Source: UBA668 sp052034175 | Lineage (GTDB): Bacteria; Actinomycetota; Acidimicrobiia; Acidimicrobiales; Ilumatobacteraceae | DNA length: 5,089 nucleotides | NCBI GenBank assembly: GCA_052034175.1 | Contig: JBPOIX010000346.1 | Span: 1-5,089, forward strand | Direction of reading: 5' to 3' | Shown here: in pieces, positions 1 through 5,089 of the stretch | Numbering within the stretch: position 1 is the first letter of the stretch | Layout of the letters: the number at the start of each line of letters is the position of its first letter | Program-made: the position numbers and the translations under genes | Notes under the pieces: generated by a model | Told to the model about the DNA's origin: nothing | The model's database searches: none | Seen by the model: only the letters and a program-made list of their open reading frames with translations

Positions 1-254
1 CCGCCCGCGAGGTACAGGTCGGCGAAGCCGTTGTCGTCGCAGTCCAGGCTCGCCAGCCCGCCGCCTTCGAAGAACTCGGCGCCGCCTTCGTAGCGGTGGT
101 CGAGCCCCGAGGCCACGGTGTCGTCGACGAAGCGTGGCACCGCGACCGACGAGTTGCCCCCATCATCGGGCTGCAGCAGCCATACGATGGCACCGGCAGC
201 CGCGACCACCACGGCCACGCCCGCGGCGACCAGCCCCCTGGTGCGGCGGCGCAC
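1..254 (-). CDS. UnbV/CRTAC1-like FG-GAP (VCBS) repeat protein, N-terminal 84 residues only
   Basis: The gene starts at a GTG (254-252) and runs off the left edge, so only the first 84 residues are visible. I chose this start because an in-frame stop lies a short way upstream and a GGAG sits 10 bases before the GTG. The N-terminus is MRRRTRG followed by a hydrophobic stretch (about residues 8-27), which reads as a signal anchor or signal peptide with basic residues inside. The exported part begins with FVDDTVASGLDH, the usual opening of CRTAC1/UnbV proteins. It continues with EFFEGGGLASLD and a calcium-loop-like DCDDNGFAD (residues 71-79) followed by LYLAGG, which is a first FG-GAP/VCBS blade. 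Family members form an extracytoplasmic beta-propeller, often ending in an ASPIC/UnbV domain; that end would lie outside the window. The start is 5 bp after the stop of the UnbU-like gene, so the two are probably translationally coupled. The molecular function is not known. Confidence 0.85.
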   Translation of the reverse strand, partial: MRRRTRGLVAAGVAVVVAAAGAIVWLLQPDDGGNSSVAVPRFVDDTVASGLDHRYEGGAEFFEGGGLASLDCDDNGFADLYLAG

Positions 255-259
255 GCGGC

Positions 260-1969
260 TCAGGCTCCGACCGGTAGCTCAGCCACCGTGAGCCAGCGAT
301 CACCCGTGGCGCGGCGCACCGCGAACGTGGTGGCGAAGGGCTCCGTGCGTGTCGATTGCAGGGTGCCGTCGGCGAATGTCTGCACCACGACGGTGCCGCG
401 GGATTCCATGCCGAGGCTGAGCCCGTCCTGACGGCCGAACGGCACGAGCAGGGTGACGTGGACGGTGTCGATGCGGTAGGTGCGGATCTCCAGCCGCCCC
501 GTGGCGGCCGCCTCTGCGAGTTGGGTGCGCATCGCGTCGAGGCGCTCGCCGTGGTCCACCACCGAGAGCAGCGGCTCGTTGGCCGAGCGCAAAGCCTCCG
601 CCTCGAGCGCGAGGTTCTCCACCAGGGTGAGGACGATGCGCTGGGCGCCGTCGGCGGTGATCTCGTGGTTCCACTCCATCACTGCCTGGTCGACGGTGAC
701 CGTCGGCAGGGTGCTCGGGTCGATCCGCGACGGGTCGCGGCCGAGCACGTCGTGCAGCGTGGGCGTGGGGGTGGCGCGTGCCGGCACGCCGGCCGCGACG
801 ACAGCCGTCGGCACCACCAGGGCCACCACGAGGGCGAGTGCCAGGCGGGGGGCACGACGGCGGGTGCCCGAGGTGCCGCGCAGCACGCGGCCGGCGAAGC
901 GAACCAGTCGGTCGTCCGTGCTGCCCCGGGCAGGGACGACCCGTTCGATGAGCGGGCGGAGCACGCACATCACCGTCAGCCCGCCGAGGAGCCCGACCTT
1001 GCTCCAGTACTCCGTGGACTGGGGGGCCATCAGCAGGACGCACGTGATGCCGACGAGCACGCAGAACGTGACATGACCGACCCGGCCGCGGGGCACGGTC
1101 TTCGGATCGGTGATCATGAAGAACATGAAGATCAGCACCTCGGGTGAGGTGACGATCGCCCACCAGTAGTCGAACCCGCACACCGGTGCGAAGGCCCAGC
1201 GGGCGGTGATGCAGTGGCCGAAGGCGGCCACGAGCGCGGTGCCGGCGGCGAGCGTGAACCAGAAGGCGATGGCGCCGGCGAGGAGCCGCAGGTGGCTGGT
1301 GATGAGTGCGCCGCCCACGACGATGATGGCGTAGGCGGCGATCATCCACGCGTTCGGCGGTGCCCACCAGAAGTCGAGGGGTTCCACCCGGGTGGTGCCG
1401 AGCACCACGAAGGCCAACACGAGCGCCACGTTCGACGGGTTGAACACGGGCGCACCGCGGTAGCGCACGAGGTTCTTGGTGAGCACCGCGAAGGCGGTGA
1501 GCCCGGCGTAGACGTACCACTGGTGGAACGTCCAGTGATCGCCGCGCGGGGTGGTGGGCAGGCGCAGGATGAGCGCGATGCCGCTGGCCGTGAGCAGGGC
1601 GCTTGCCGGCCACACGAACGCCCGTTGGTTGCGGAACGTGAGCGCCACCTCGATGACGGCAGCGGTGAGCATCGCCGACAGGAGCTGCGGCACGCTGAGC
1701 TGGAAGTGCAGGCCGAGCTGGCCGAGCGTGTGCACCGACAGGGTGACCCCAGCCACCCACAGGCGCGGGTCGCGGAGCCGGGGGAGCTGCACCGGGTACG
1801 TGGTGCCGCGCAGGGTGATCGACCGGCCAGGTACGGCTGGAACGGCTGGGTCGGTGGCCTGCCCGCCGGCCTCTTGCTCGCCGCCGGATGATTGCCCGCC
1901 GGAAGGCTCGGGGGTGGGGTGGTCAGGTTCCTGCGGTGGGCCGGGAGGGAGGTCGAGCACCGAGGACAT
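260..1969 (-). CDS. UnbU-like (NqrB/RnfD-related) multi-pass membrane protein with C-terminal extracytoplasmic domain
   Basis: This is a 569-residue protein in three parts. Residues 1-48 are a Pro/Gly/Glu-rich, probably disordered cytoplasmic tail. Residues about 70-345 hold roughly ten hydrophobic segments. Landmarks of the UnbU branch of the NqrB/RnfD family are VFNPSNVALVL (residues 175-185) and TSPEVLIFMFFMITDPKTVP (274-293), the latter matching the ATDxVT-type motif of RnfD/NqrB. A further membrane segment (about 376-396) leads into a soluble region (about 400-569) with a helical part, then beta strands ending in RWLTVAELPV. That ending resembles NTF2-like/Mce-associated or ARC6-type terminal domains, but this is a guess from pattern. 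RnfD and NqrB are redox-pump subunits that carry covalent FMN; I see no clear flavinylation-type Ser/Thr motif, so redox activity is doubtful. UnbU proteins occur with UnbV in enediyne cassettes, and here a UnbV-like gene follows after 5 bp. There is no convincing Shine-Dalgarno before the ATG (1969-1967), so translation may be leaderless. The membrane family is sure; its role is unknown. Confidence 0.85.
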   Translation of the reverse strand: MSSVLDLPPGPPQEPDHPTPEPSGGQSSGGEQEAGGQATDPAVPAVPGRSITLRGTTYPVQLPRLRDPRLWVAGVTLSVHTLGQLGLHFQLSVPQLLSAMLTAAVIEVALTFRNQRAFVWPASALLTASGIALILRLPTTPRGDHWTFHQWYVYAGLTAFAVLTKNLVRYRGAPVFNPSNVALVLAFVVLGTTRVEPLDFWWAPPNAWMIAAYAIIVVGGALITSHLRLLAGAIAFWFTLAAGTALVAAFGHCITARWAFAPVCGFDYWWAIVTSPEVLIFMFFMITDPKTVPRGRVGHVTFCVLVGITCVLLMAPQSTEYWSKVGLLGGLTVMCVLRPLIERVVPARGSTDDRLVRFAGRVLRGTSGTRRRAPRLALALVVALVVPTAVVAAGVPARATPTPTLHDVLGRDPSRIDPSTLPTVTVDQAVMEWNHEITADGAQRIVLTLVENLALEAEALRSANEPLLSVVDHGERLDAMRTQLAEAAATGRLEIRTYRIDTVHVTLLVPFGRQDGLSLGMESRGTVVVQTFADGTLQSTRTEPFATTFAVRRATGDRWLTVAELPVGA

Positions 1970-1977
1970 CGAGGCAC

Positions 1978-2006
1978 ACGTTACCCAGCGCTCGTGGCTG
2001 GGTGCC
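1978..2006 (-). promoter_or_regulatory. possible leaderless promoter for the UnbU-like gene
   Basis: On the minus strand TAACGT (1983-1978) fits the actinobacterial -10 consensus TANNNT. It lies 8 bases before the ATG at 1969, so transcription would start within a base or two of the start codon. That fits the absence of a ribosome binding site. The hexamer 17 bases upstream, GGCACC (2006-2001), is a poor -35. The call rests mainly on the geometry and could be chance. Confidence 0.3.
1983..2003. repeat. inverted repeat ACCCAGC-N7-GCTGGGT between the carotenoid oxygenase and UnbU-like genes
   Basis: A perfect 7-bp inverted repeat with a 7-base loop lies 18 bases past the stop of the carotenoid oxygenase and 13 bases before the UnbU-like start. 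As RNA it would fold into a stem with five G-C pairs. No U-tract follows on the minus strand, so it is not a textbook intrinsic terminator, though many high-GC actinobacterial terminators lack one. Because one arm touches the candidate -10 (TAACGT), it could equally be an operator. Either reading would make the downstream pair at least partly independent of the oxygenase. Confidence 0.4.
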
Positions 2007-2021
2007 TGCCGGCTCGCCGTG

Positions 2022-3413
2022 TCAGTCGGCGAACCAGTTGGCGTGGAAGCCGATCGGCACCCGGGCCGCCATCTTCACGCGGGCCACGGGTGCGGCCGAC
2101 ATGTCGCGGGCGTCGAGGATGACGAGCTCGCTCTTCATCGTGGCCCGGTCGGTGACGAAGCTGAGCAGCCAGCCGTCGTCTTCCGAGGTGCCGTTCGGGT
2201 TGGCGGCGAAGACGTGCTCGCCGCACACCTCGCTGTCGCGGTAGTAGTGCGCGGAGACGGAGCCGGTCTCGAAGTCGTGCTTGATCACGCCCTCGAAGTC
2301 GAACTCGAACTCCCACGAGCGCTGCGGGCAGGCGTAGCCGAAGCGGGTGCGGTGCGCCGCCAGCAGGTCGTCCACCCGCGGGAACTCGCACGGCAGGTCG
2401 CTGAACTGGGAGTCCGTGACCGTGCCGGTGGTGAGGTCGATCGTCCACTTCCAGGGCATCGGCTCGCGGGCCGCACCCGGGTTGTCGAACTGGAAACCGC
2501 CCGGCATGTCCGGCATGCGCGGGGCGTAGAGCTCGATGGTGTTGCCGTTCTCCCAGGCGTTGAAGAAGTGCACGACGTAGCAGTTGTCGATCTCGAACCA
2601 GCGGATGTCGGCGTTGCTGCCGCCACGGGGGAGCACGCCGAGGCGGGTGCCGTTGTCCGGCTTCCAGCTCATCGGGTCGCCGCCGTTGAGCATCACCCCC
2701 AGGTCGAACACGGCGGGGGCGTCGAGGAAGATCGCGTAGTGCTCGGTGACCACGAAGTCGTGCATCATCACCGGCGCGGGGATGTCGATCTCGGTGCTGT
2801 TCACCAGCTCGCCGGCGGCGTTGACCTCGGAGTAGCGAAGGTACGGGGCCATCGGGCTGTAGCCGAAGAACAGCATGTCGCCGCTGACGGGGTCCACCTT
2901 CGGGTGCGCGGTGAACGGGCCCTCCAGCTTGCCGTCGAAGGTCCACTCGCCGAGGGTGTTCAGGTCGCGGTCGAACTGGGTGGGCGGACCGGCCTCCAGC
3001 ATGCTGAACATCTTCCCGGCGTGGCGCACGGTGGCGGTGTTGGCGGTGTTCTTCAACATGCCACCCTCGGCCAGCACGTCGGCCGACGGGATCTGGAAGT
3101 TGCTCATCCCGCCGTAGCAGGCATGCCCGCGGGCGCGCTCGGCCAGCAGCCCCTTGGACTCGATCCAGCGGTTGCGGTAGCGGGCCGTGCCGTCGCCCTC
3201 GAAGTAGACGGCGTGCAGCATGCCGTCGCCGTCGAACGGGTGGTAGGCGCCGAGCGGCGCGAACTGTGGGTTCGGCCCGGTGCGCACGAACATGCCGCGC
3301 AGACCGGCGGGGATCTCCCCCTCGACTTCCAGGTTGCGGTCGTCGCGCTCTTCGCGCACGGGGGCCAGCAGCCCCTGCAGGAACGGCGTCTGCCAGGTGT
3401 CGGTTGCGGTCAT
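2022..3413 (-). CDS. carotenoid cleavage oxygenase (RPE65/CCD/lignostilbene dioxygenase family)
   Basis: This 463-residue protein has the normal full length of bacterial carotenoid/apocarotenoid or lignostilbene oxygenases. These are seven-bladed propeller, non-heme Fe(II) enzymes that split a conjugated C=C bond with O2 to give two carbonyl products. The N-terminal signature is GPNPQFAP followed by HPFDGDGMLHAVYFEGDG (about residues 46-75). All four iron-binding histidines appear in their expected motifs: TAHPKVDP (His170), MMHDFVVTEHY (His218), YVVHFFNAWE (His282) and GFHANWF (His457, near the end). Second-shell glutamates fit at SMLE (140), CEFP (343) and GEHVF (399). There is no signal peptide, so it should be cytoplasmic or membrane-associated. 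I took the ATG at 3413 because a run of six G lies 7 bases upstream; a TTG at 3449 would add 12 residues with no better support. A promoter with an overlapping palindrome sits about 54 bp upstream, so it is probably regulated separately from the hydrolase gene. Substrate (carotenoid, apocarotenoid or stilbene) cannot be told from sequence. Confidence 0.93.
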   Translation of the reverse strand: MTATDTWQTPFLQGLLAPVREERDDRNLEVEGEIPAGLRGMFVRTGPNPQFAPLGAYHPFDGDGMLHAVYFEGDGTARYRNRWIESKGLLAERARGHACYGGMSNFQIPSADVLAEGGMLKNTANTATVRHAGKMFSMLEAGPPTQFDRDLNTLGEWTFDGKLEGPFTAHPKVDPVSGDMLFFGYSPMAPYLRYSEVNAAGELVNSTEIDIPAPVMMHDFVVTEHYAIFLDAPAVFDLGVMLNGGDPMSWKPDNGTRLGVLPRGGSNADIRWFEIDNCYVVHFFNAWENGNTIELYAPRMPDMPGGFQFDNPGAAREPMPWKWTIDLTTGTVTDSQFSDLPCEFPRVDDLLAAHRTRFGYACPQRSWEFEFDFEGVIKHDFETGSVSAHYYRDSEVCGEHVFAANPNGTSEDDGWLLSFVTDRATMKSELVILDARDMSAAPVARVKMAARVPIGFHANWFAD

Positions 3414-3420
3414 CGGTGAA

Positions 3421-3426
3421 CCCCCC
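3421..3426 (-). promoter_or_regulatory. ribosome binding site of the carotenoid oxygenase (GGGGGG)
   Basis: Six consecutive G on the minus strand lie 7 bases before the ATG at 3413. This is an unusual but workable purine Shine-Dalgarno. It decides the start in favour of this ATG over the upstream in-frame TTG at 3449. Confidence 0.5.
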
Positions 3427-3466
3427 AGTCCAGGTGACGGGCGCAGCAAGCGCGCCGTCCTGCCGA

Positions 3467-3485
3467 AACGTACTAGCGGTACGTT
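3467..3485. promoter_or_regulatory. operator-like palindrome AACGTAC-TAGCG-GTACGTT
   Basis: This is a perfect inverted repeat with 7-bp arms and a 5-bp centre. It covers the -10 box and most of the spacer of the oxygenase promoter and runs into the stop codon of the hydrolase gene. A 19-bp palindrome with such arms is the size bound by TetR-family dimers, and the position would block RNA polymerase. The arms are only moderately GC-rich and no U-tract follows, so a terminator is less likely. The regulator is not encoded in the visible window. No second full copy of the site was noticed. Confidence 0.6.
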
Positions 3486-3495
3486 AATTTGGCAA
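3467..3495 (-). promoter_or_regulatory. sigma70-type promoter of the carotenoid oxygenase gene
   Basis: On the minus strand TTGCCA (3495-3490) and TACGTT (3472-3467) are separated by exactly 17 bases. They match the -35 TTGNNN and -10 TANNNT patterns of housekeeping promoters. Transcription would start near 3460, leaving a leader of about 47 bases that contains the GGGGGG ribosome binding site. The -35 box falls inside the last codons of the upstream hydrolase gene, which is common in compact genomes. The spacing, the strand and the location all fit, but nothing here proves use. Confidence 0.6.
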
Positions 3496-4386
3496 GGGGT
3501 GGCGCGACGCGTTGGCCGCGGTGGGGTGGAAGCGCCACGCCGTGGCGGTGGCTTCCACCCTGCCGAGTGGGGCGACGGGGAAGTGGGTTCCGGCCACCAC
3601 GCAGCCCTCGTGGGCCCAATGGTCGAAGCATGCGGCGCGGGTGACGCGGGCCTGGGCGGTGTTGACGTCGCCGACCTCGTCGATGCCGGAGTTGGCGAAC
3701 TGCAGCGGGTGGTGCAGCAGGTCGCCGCTCACCACCAGGTTCTCCGCACCGGTGGTGACGATCAGCGAGGCGTGGCCGGGGGTGTGCCCCGGGGTGGATT
3801 GCAGGCGCAGGCCGGGGAGCAGTTCGGCGTCGGCCGTCACCACGTCGGCCAGGCCGGCGGCGAAGATGGGGGCCACGGAGTCGCCGTACGGGTTCTGCCC
3901 GGGCTCGCTGCGGTGGGAGGCCCAGTCGTGCTCGGCGTCGACGTAGATGTGGCGGGCGTTGGTGAACGTAGGCGTCCACACCCCGTCCGCCAGCTGGGTG
4001 TCCCACCCGATGTGGTCTTCATGGAGGTGGGTGTGCACCACCATGTCGATGGCGCTCTCGCTGAAGCCGGCGGCGTGGAAGCGGTCCAGCCACGGGGTGT
4101 GCAGCTCGTTCCAGAACGGCATCGAGCGCTGCTTGCCGTTGCCCACGCACGGGTCCACGAGCACGGTGCGGCCGCCGGCTTCGATGACGAATGCCTGCAC
4201 CCGGAAGGCGATGGTGCCGTCGGCGGCGGCAGCCCCGGGGATGTCGCCCAGCCAGTCGACGCCGGCGATGTCGTCGATGGTGGCGTTGGGGAAGAACAGC
4301 TGGGCGGGAATGCCCGCGGTCTCGGCTTCGACCAGAGCGGTCAGGGTGGTGTCGCCGATGGTCCAGCGCATCGTCTCTTCGCTCAT
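3484..4386 (-). CDS. metallo-beta-lactamase fold hydrolase (lactonase/esterase-like)
   Basis: This 300-residue protein carries the full set of metal ligands of the MBL fold. THLHEDHIG supplies HxHxDH (His120, His122, Asp124, His125), PGHTPGH supplies His201, SGD supplies the bridging Asp222, and AGTHFP supplies His268. A dinuclear zinc or iron centre is therefore expected. The pattern THLHxDHxGW, with a long N-terminal section and a PGHTPGHxSL motif, is like the AHL-lactonase/methyl-parathion-hydrolase group rather than true beta-lactamases or glyoxalase II. An ester or lactone substrate is inferred, but the exact one is unknown. No signal peptide is visible, so it should be cytoplasmic. The ATG at 4386 has a GGAG 11 bases upstream; an alternative ATG at 4371 has GAAGAG before it and would remove five residues. 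It is first in the minus-strand train, 70 bp ahead of the carotenoid oxygenase, and its stop codon lies inside that gene's putative operator. Confidence 0.9.
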   Translation of the reverse strand: MSEETMRWTIGDTTLTALVEAETAGIPAQLFFPNATIDDIAGVDWLGDIPGAAAADGTIAFRVQAFVIEAGGRTVLVDPCVGNGKQRSMPFWNELHTPWLDRFHAAGFSESAIDMVVHTHLHEDHIGWDTQLADGVWTPTFTNARHIYVDAEHDWASHRSEPGQNPYGDSVAPIFAAGLADVVTADAELLPGLRLQSTPGHTPGHASLIVTTGAENLVVSGDLLHHPLQFANSGIDEVGDVNTAQARVTRAACFDHWAHEGCVVAGTHFPVAPLGRVEATATAWRFHPTAANASRHPLPN

Positions 4387-4508
4387 GGGTGTTCACGCTC
4401 CGCTCGGGTGGGGCAGGGGTCGGCCGGTTCGGTGGGTCACAGTAGGCCTGCGGGTCGGGGGTGTGGGCGCGGCGCGGCGCCGCGGGCGACGCGTGACAAC
4501 CTTGGGGT
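4387..4508. promoter_or_regulatory. divergent intergenic region between the hydrolase and the FDOR gene
   Basis: This 122-bp GC-rich spacer must carry the start signals of two divergent genes. For the hydrolase, TACTGT on the minus strand (4444-4439) fits a -10 and would give a leader of about 45 bases, but no good -35 lies 17 bases upstream. For the plus-strand gene no clear promoter is visible; CAACCT at 4497-4502 is at the right distance for a leaderless transcript but matches weakly. A perfect 12-bp palindrome, CGCGGCGCCGCG, lies at 4473-4484. It may be an operator or only a result of base composition. Confidence 0.35.
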
Positions 4509-4994
4509 ATGTCGTCCGCCGTCACGGTTCCGCAGAGCCACCTGGACCTGCTGGAGCAACCGAACTTCGTCCACCTGTCCACCGTCCGGCCCGACGGTTC
4601 GCCGCAGGGCAGCGTGATGTGGTTCGAGTGGAACGGCACGCATGTGCTGTTCACCCACACCTCGGGGCGCCAGAAGATGCGCAACCTGCAGCGCGAGCCG
4701 CGGGTATCGGTGCTGATCACCGACCCGGCGGACCCGTATCGCACATTGGAGATCCGCGGGGTGGTGGAGTCGATCGAGCCCGACCCAGGCGCAGCCTTCT
4801 ACCAACGGCTGCAGCAGCGCTACGGCCGCGAGCGGCCCGTGTATGACGCCGACCAGCGGGTGGTCGTCTCCGTGCGGCCCAGCCAGGTGGTGACGGTGGA
4901 CGGCGGGCTCACGGCGGCCGAGCAGGTGGTGCGCCGCCAGCTGATCGCCGACCTGTCCGCGAGGGTTAGCGCGGTGGTGGGCGGCGAGCTGTAG
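4509..4994 (+). CDS. PPOX/FDOR-B split-barrel protein, probable F420-dependent oxidoreductase
   Basis: This 161-residue protein has the split beta-barrel flavin/deazaflavin-binding fold of the pyridoxamine-phosphate-oxidase superfamily. The order is a short helix, NFVHLSTVRPDGSPQGSVMWF (residues 19-39), a strand VLFTHT, the cofactor-phosphate region SGRQKMRNLQREPRVSVLI (52-70), and YRTLEIRGVVESIE (77-90). The GRQKMRNL segment with its Arg and Lys is typical of the Rv1155-like PPOX class assigned to F420 in actinobacteria. Such enzymes transfer hydride between F420H2 and unsaturated substrates, but some bind heme, FMN or biliverdin, so cofactor choice is by family only. Residues 131-161 form an extra helical tail. 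The ATG has GGGG almost touching it, which is too close for a normal Shine-Dalgarno; no other in-frame start precedes the conserved core. It probably forms an operon with the VOC-like gene 8 bp downstream. Confidence 0.85.
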   Translation: MSSAVTVPQSHLDLLEQPNFVHLSTVRPDGSPQGSVMWFEWNGTHVLFTHTSGRQKMRNLQREPRVSVLITDPADPYRTLEIRGVVESIEPDPGAAFYQRLQQRYGRERPVYDADQRVVVSVRPSQVVTVDGGLTAAEQVVRRQLIADLSARVSAVVGGEL

Positions 4995-4998
4995 GAGG
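4993..4998 (+). promoter_or_regulatory. ribosome binding site AGGAGG of the VOC-like gene
   Basis: A perfect AGGAGG lies 4 bases before the ATG at 5003 and overlaps the TAG stop codon of the preceding gene. It fixes the start at 5003 over an adjacent in-frame GTG at 5000, and it suggests that ribosomes ending the first gene reinitiate on the second. Confidence 0.8.
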
Positions 4999-5002
4999 CG
5001 TG

Positions 5003-5089
5003 ATGAGCCGGACCGTTAAGGTGTCGTTCGATGCGCACGACCCGGGCTGGTTGGCGCTGTTGTGGCGCGACGTGTTGGTGTATGTGTTC
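5003..5089 (+). CDS. VOC (glyoxalase-like) family protein, N-terminal 29 residues only
   Basis: The gene begins at an ATG with an excellent AGGAGG site and is cut by the right edge after 29 residues. The visible part starts MSRTVKVSFDAHDPGWLALLW and continues to RDVLVYVF. The pattern beta strand, D-x-x-DP, then a helix with LAxxW and an L-x-Y turn is the usual opening of Glyoxalase-like (VOC superfamily) proteins in actinobacteria. In those, the first beta-alpha unit reads roughly V-x-F-D-x-x-D-P-x-x-L-A-x-F-W. VOC proteins are metal-dependent lyases, dioxygenases, epimerases or binding proteins, and no specific role can be given from this fragment. Its close linkage to the FDOR-like gene suggests joint expression. 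Confidence 0.65.
   Translation, partial: MSRTVKVSFDAHDPGWLALLWRDVLVYVF

Noticed and set aside
96..431. A 111-codon plus-strand frame near the left edge
   Set aside because: It is antisense to the UnbU/UnbV junction. The minus-strand reading has an FG-GAP blade and a proper start with a ribosome binding site.
300..1760. A 486-codon open frame on the minus strand
   Set aside because: It is an alternate frame inside the UnbU-like gene and gives an Arg/His/Pro/Ala-rich translation without membrane segments. The frame chosen has clear family motifs.
1551..3419. A 622-codon open frame on the plus strand
   Set aside because: It lies antisense to the carotenoid oxygenase and the UnbU-like gene. 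Its translation is low-complexity (His/Val/Gly/Glu/Arg rich) with no recognisable domain, while the minus-strand genes have full motif sets. It is a typical high-GC shadow frame.
3414..3449. An upstream TTG start adding 12 residues to the carotenoid oxygenase
   Set aside because: TTG is a rare start, no clear ribosome binding site precedes it, and the extra residues are not part of the conserved family. The ATG at 3413 has a G-rich site at good spacing.
3467..3485. The 7-5-7 palindrome as a transcription terminator for the hydrolase gene
   Set aside because: The arms are not GC-rich, no U-tract follows on the minus strand, and it coincides exactly with a promoter -10 and spacer. An operator explains it better.
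3280..4617. A 445-codon open frame on the plus strand
   Set aside because: It is antisense to the MBL hydrolase, whose metal-binding motifs are complete, and it overlaps the FDOR gene in another frame. The translation has no domain character.

Overview
The window is GC-rich, gene-dense bacterial DNA with long antisense shadow ORFs, as expected at this base composition. A likely F420-dependent FDOR/PPOX protein, a VOC-type start and GTG initiation all suggest an actinobacterium. The UnbU/UnbV-like pair would fit a member of the Acidimicrobiia, but that placement is inference and no marker gene is present to confirm it.

The left four fifths is one minus-strand gene train, read from high to low coordinates. 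It runs from a metallo-beta-lactamase (MBL) fold hydrolase (4386-3484) to a carotenoid cleavage oxygenase (3413-2022), then a polytopic NqrB/RnfD-related protein of the UnbU type with an extra C-terminal soluble domain (1969-260), then the N-terminus of an FG-GAP/VCBS-repeat protein of the UnbV/CRTAC1 type that leaves the window at base 1 (254-1). The gaps are 70, 52 and 5 bp. The 5-bp junction is almost certainly co-translated. The 70-bp gap carries the best regulatory site in the window: a TTGCCA-N17-TACGTT promoter whose -10 and spacer are covered by a 7-5-7 inverted repeat, so the oxygenase is probably a repressible unit. The 52-bp gap holds a second inverted repeat and a possible leaderless promoter.

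The right end reads the other way. A 122-bp divergent spacer separates the hydrolase from a small plus-strand FDOR/PPOX-fold gene (4509-4994), which is followed after 8 bp by the start of a VOC/glyoxalase-like gene (5003 onward, cut by the window edge). The second gene's Shine-Dalgarno overlaps the stop codon of the first.

Functionally, the carotenoid oxygenase could cleave a carotenoid or stilbene-like substrate, and the hydrolase could act on an ester or lactone, possibly a downstream product. UnbU and UnbV are names from enediyne biosynthetic cassettes, but no polyketide synthase is visible here. The pair therefore looks like a stand-alone membrane/extracytoplasmic module of unknown role, and it is the least understood part of the window. 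No RNA genes, CRISPR arrays, insertion sequences or attachment sites were seen.
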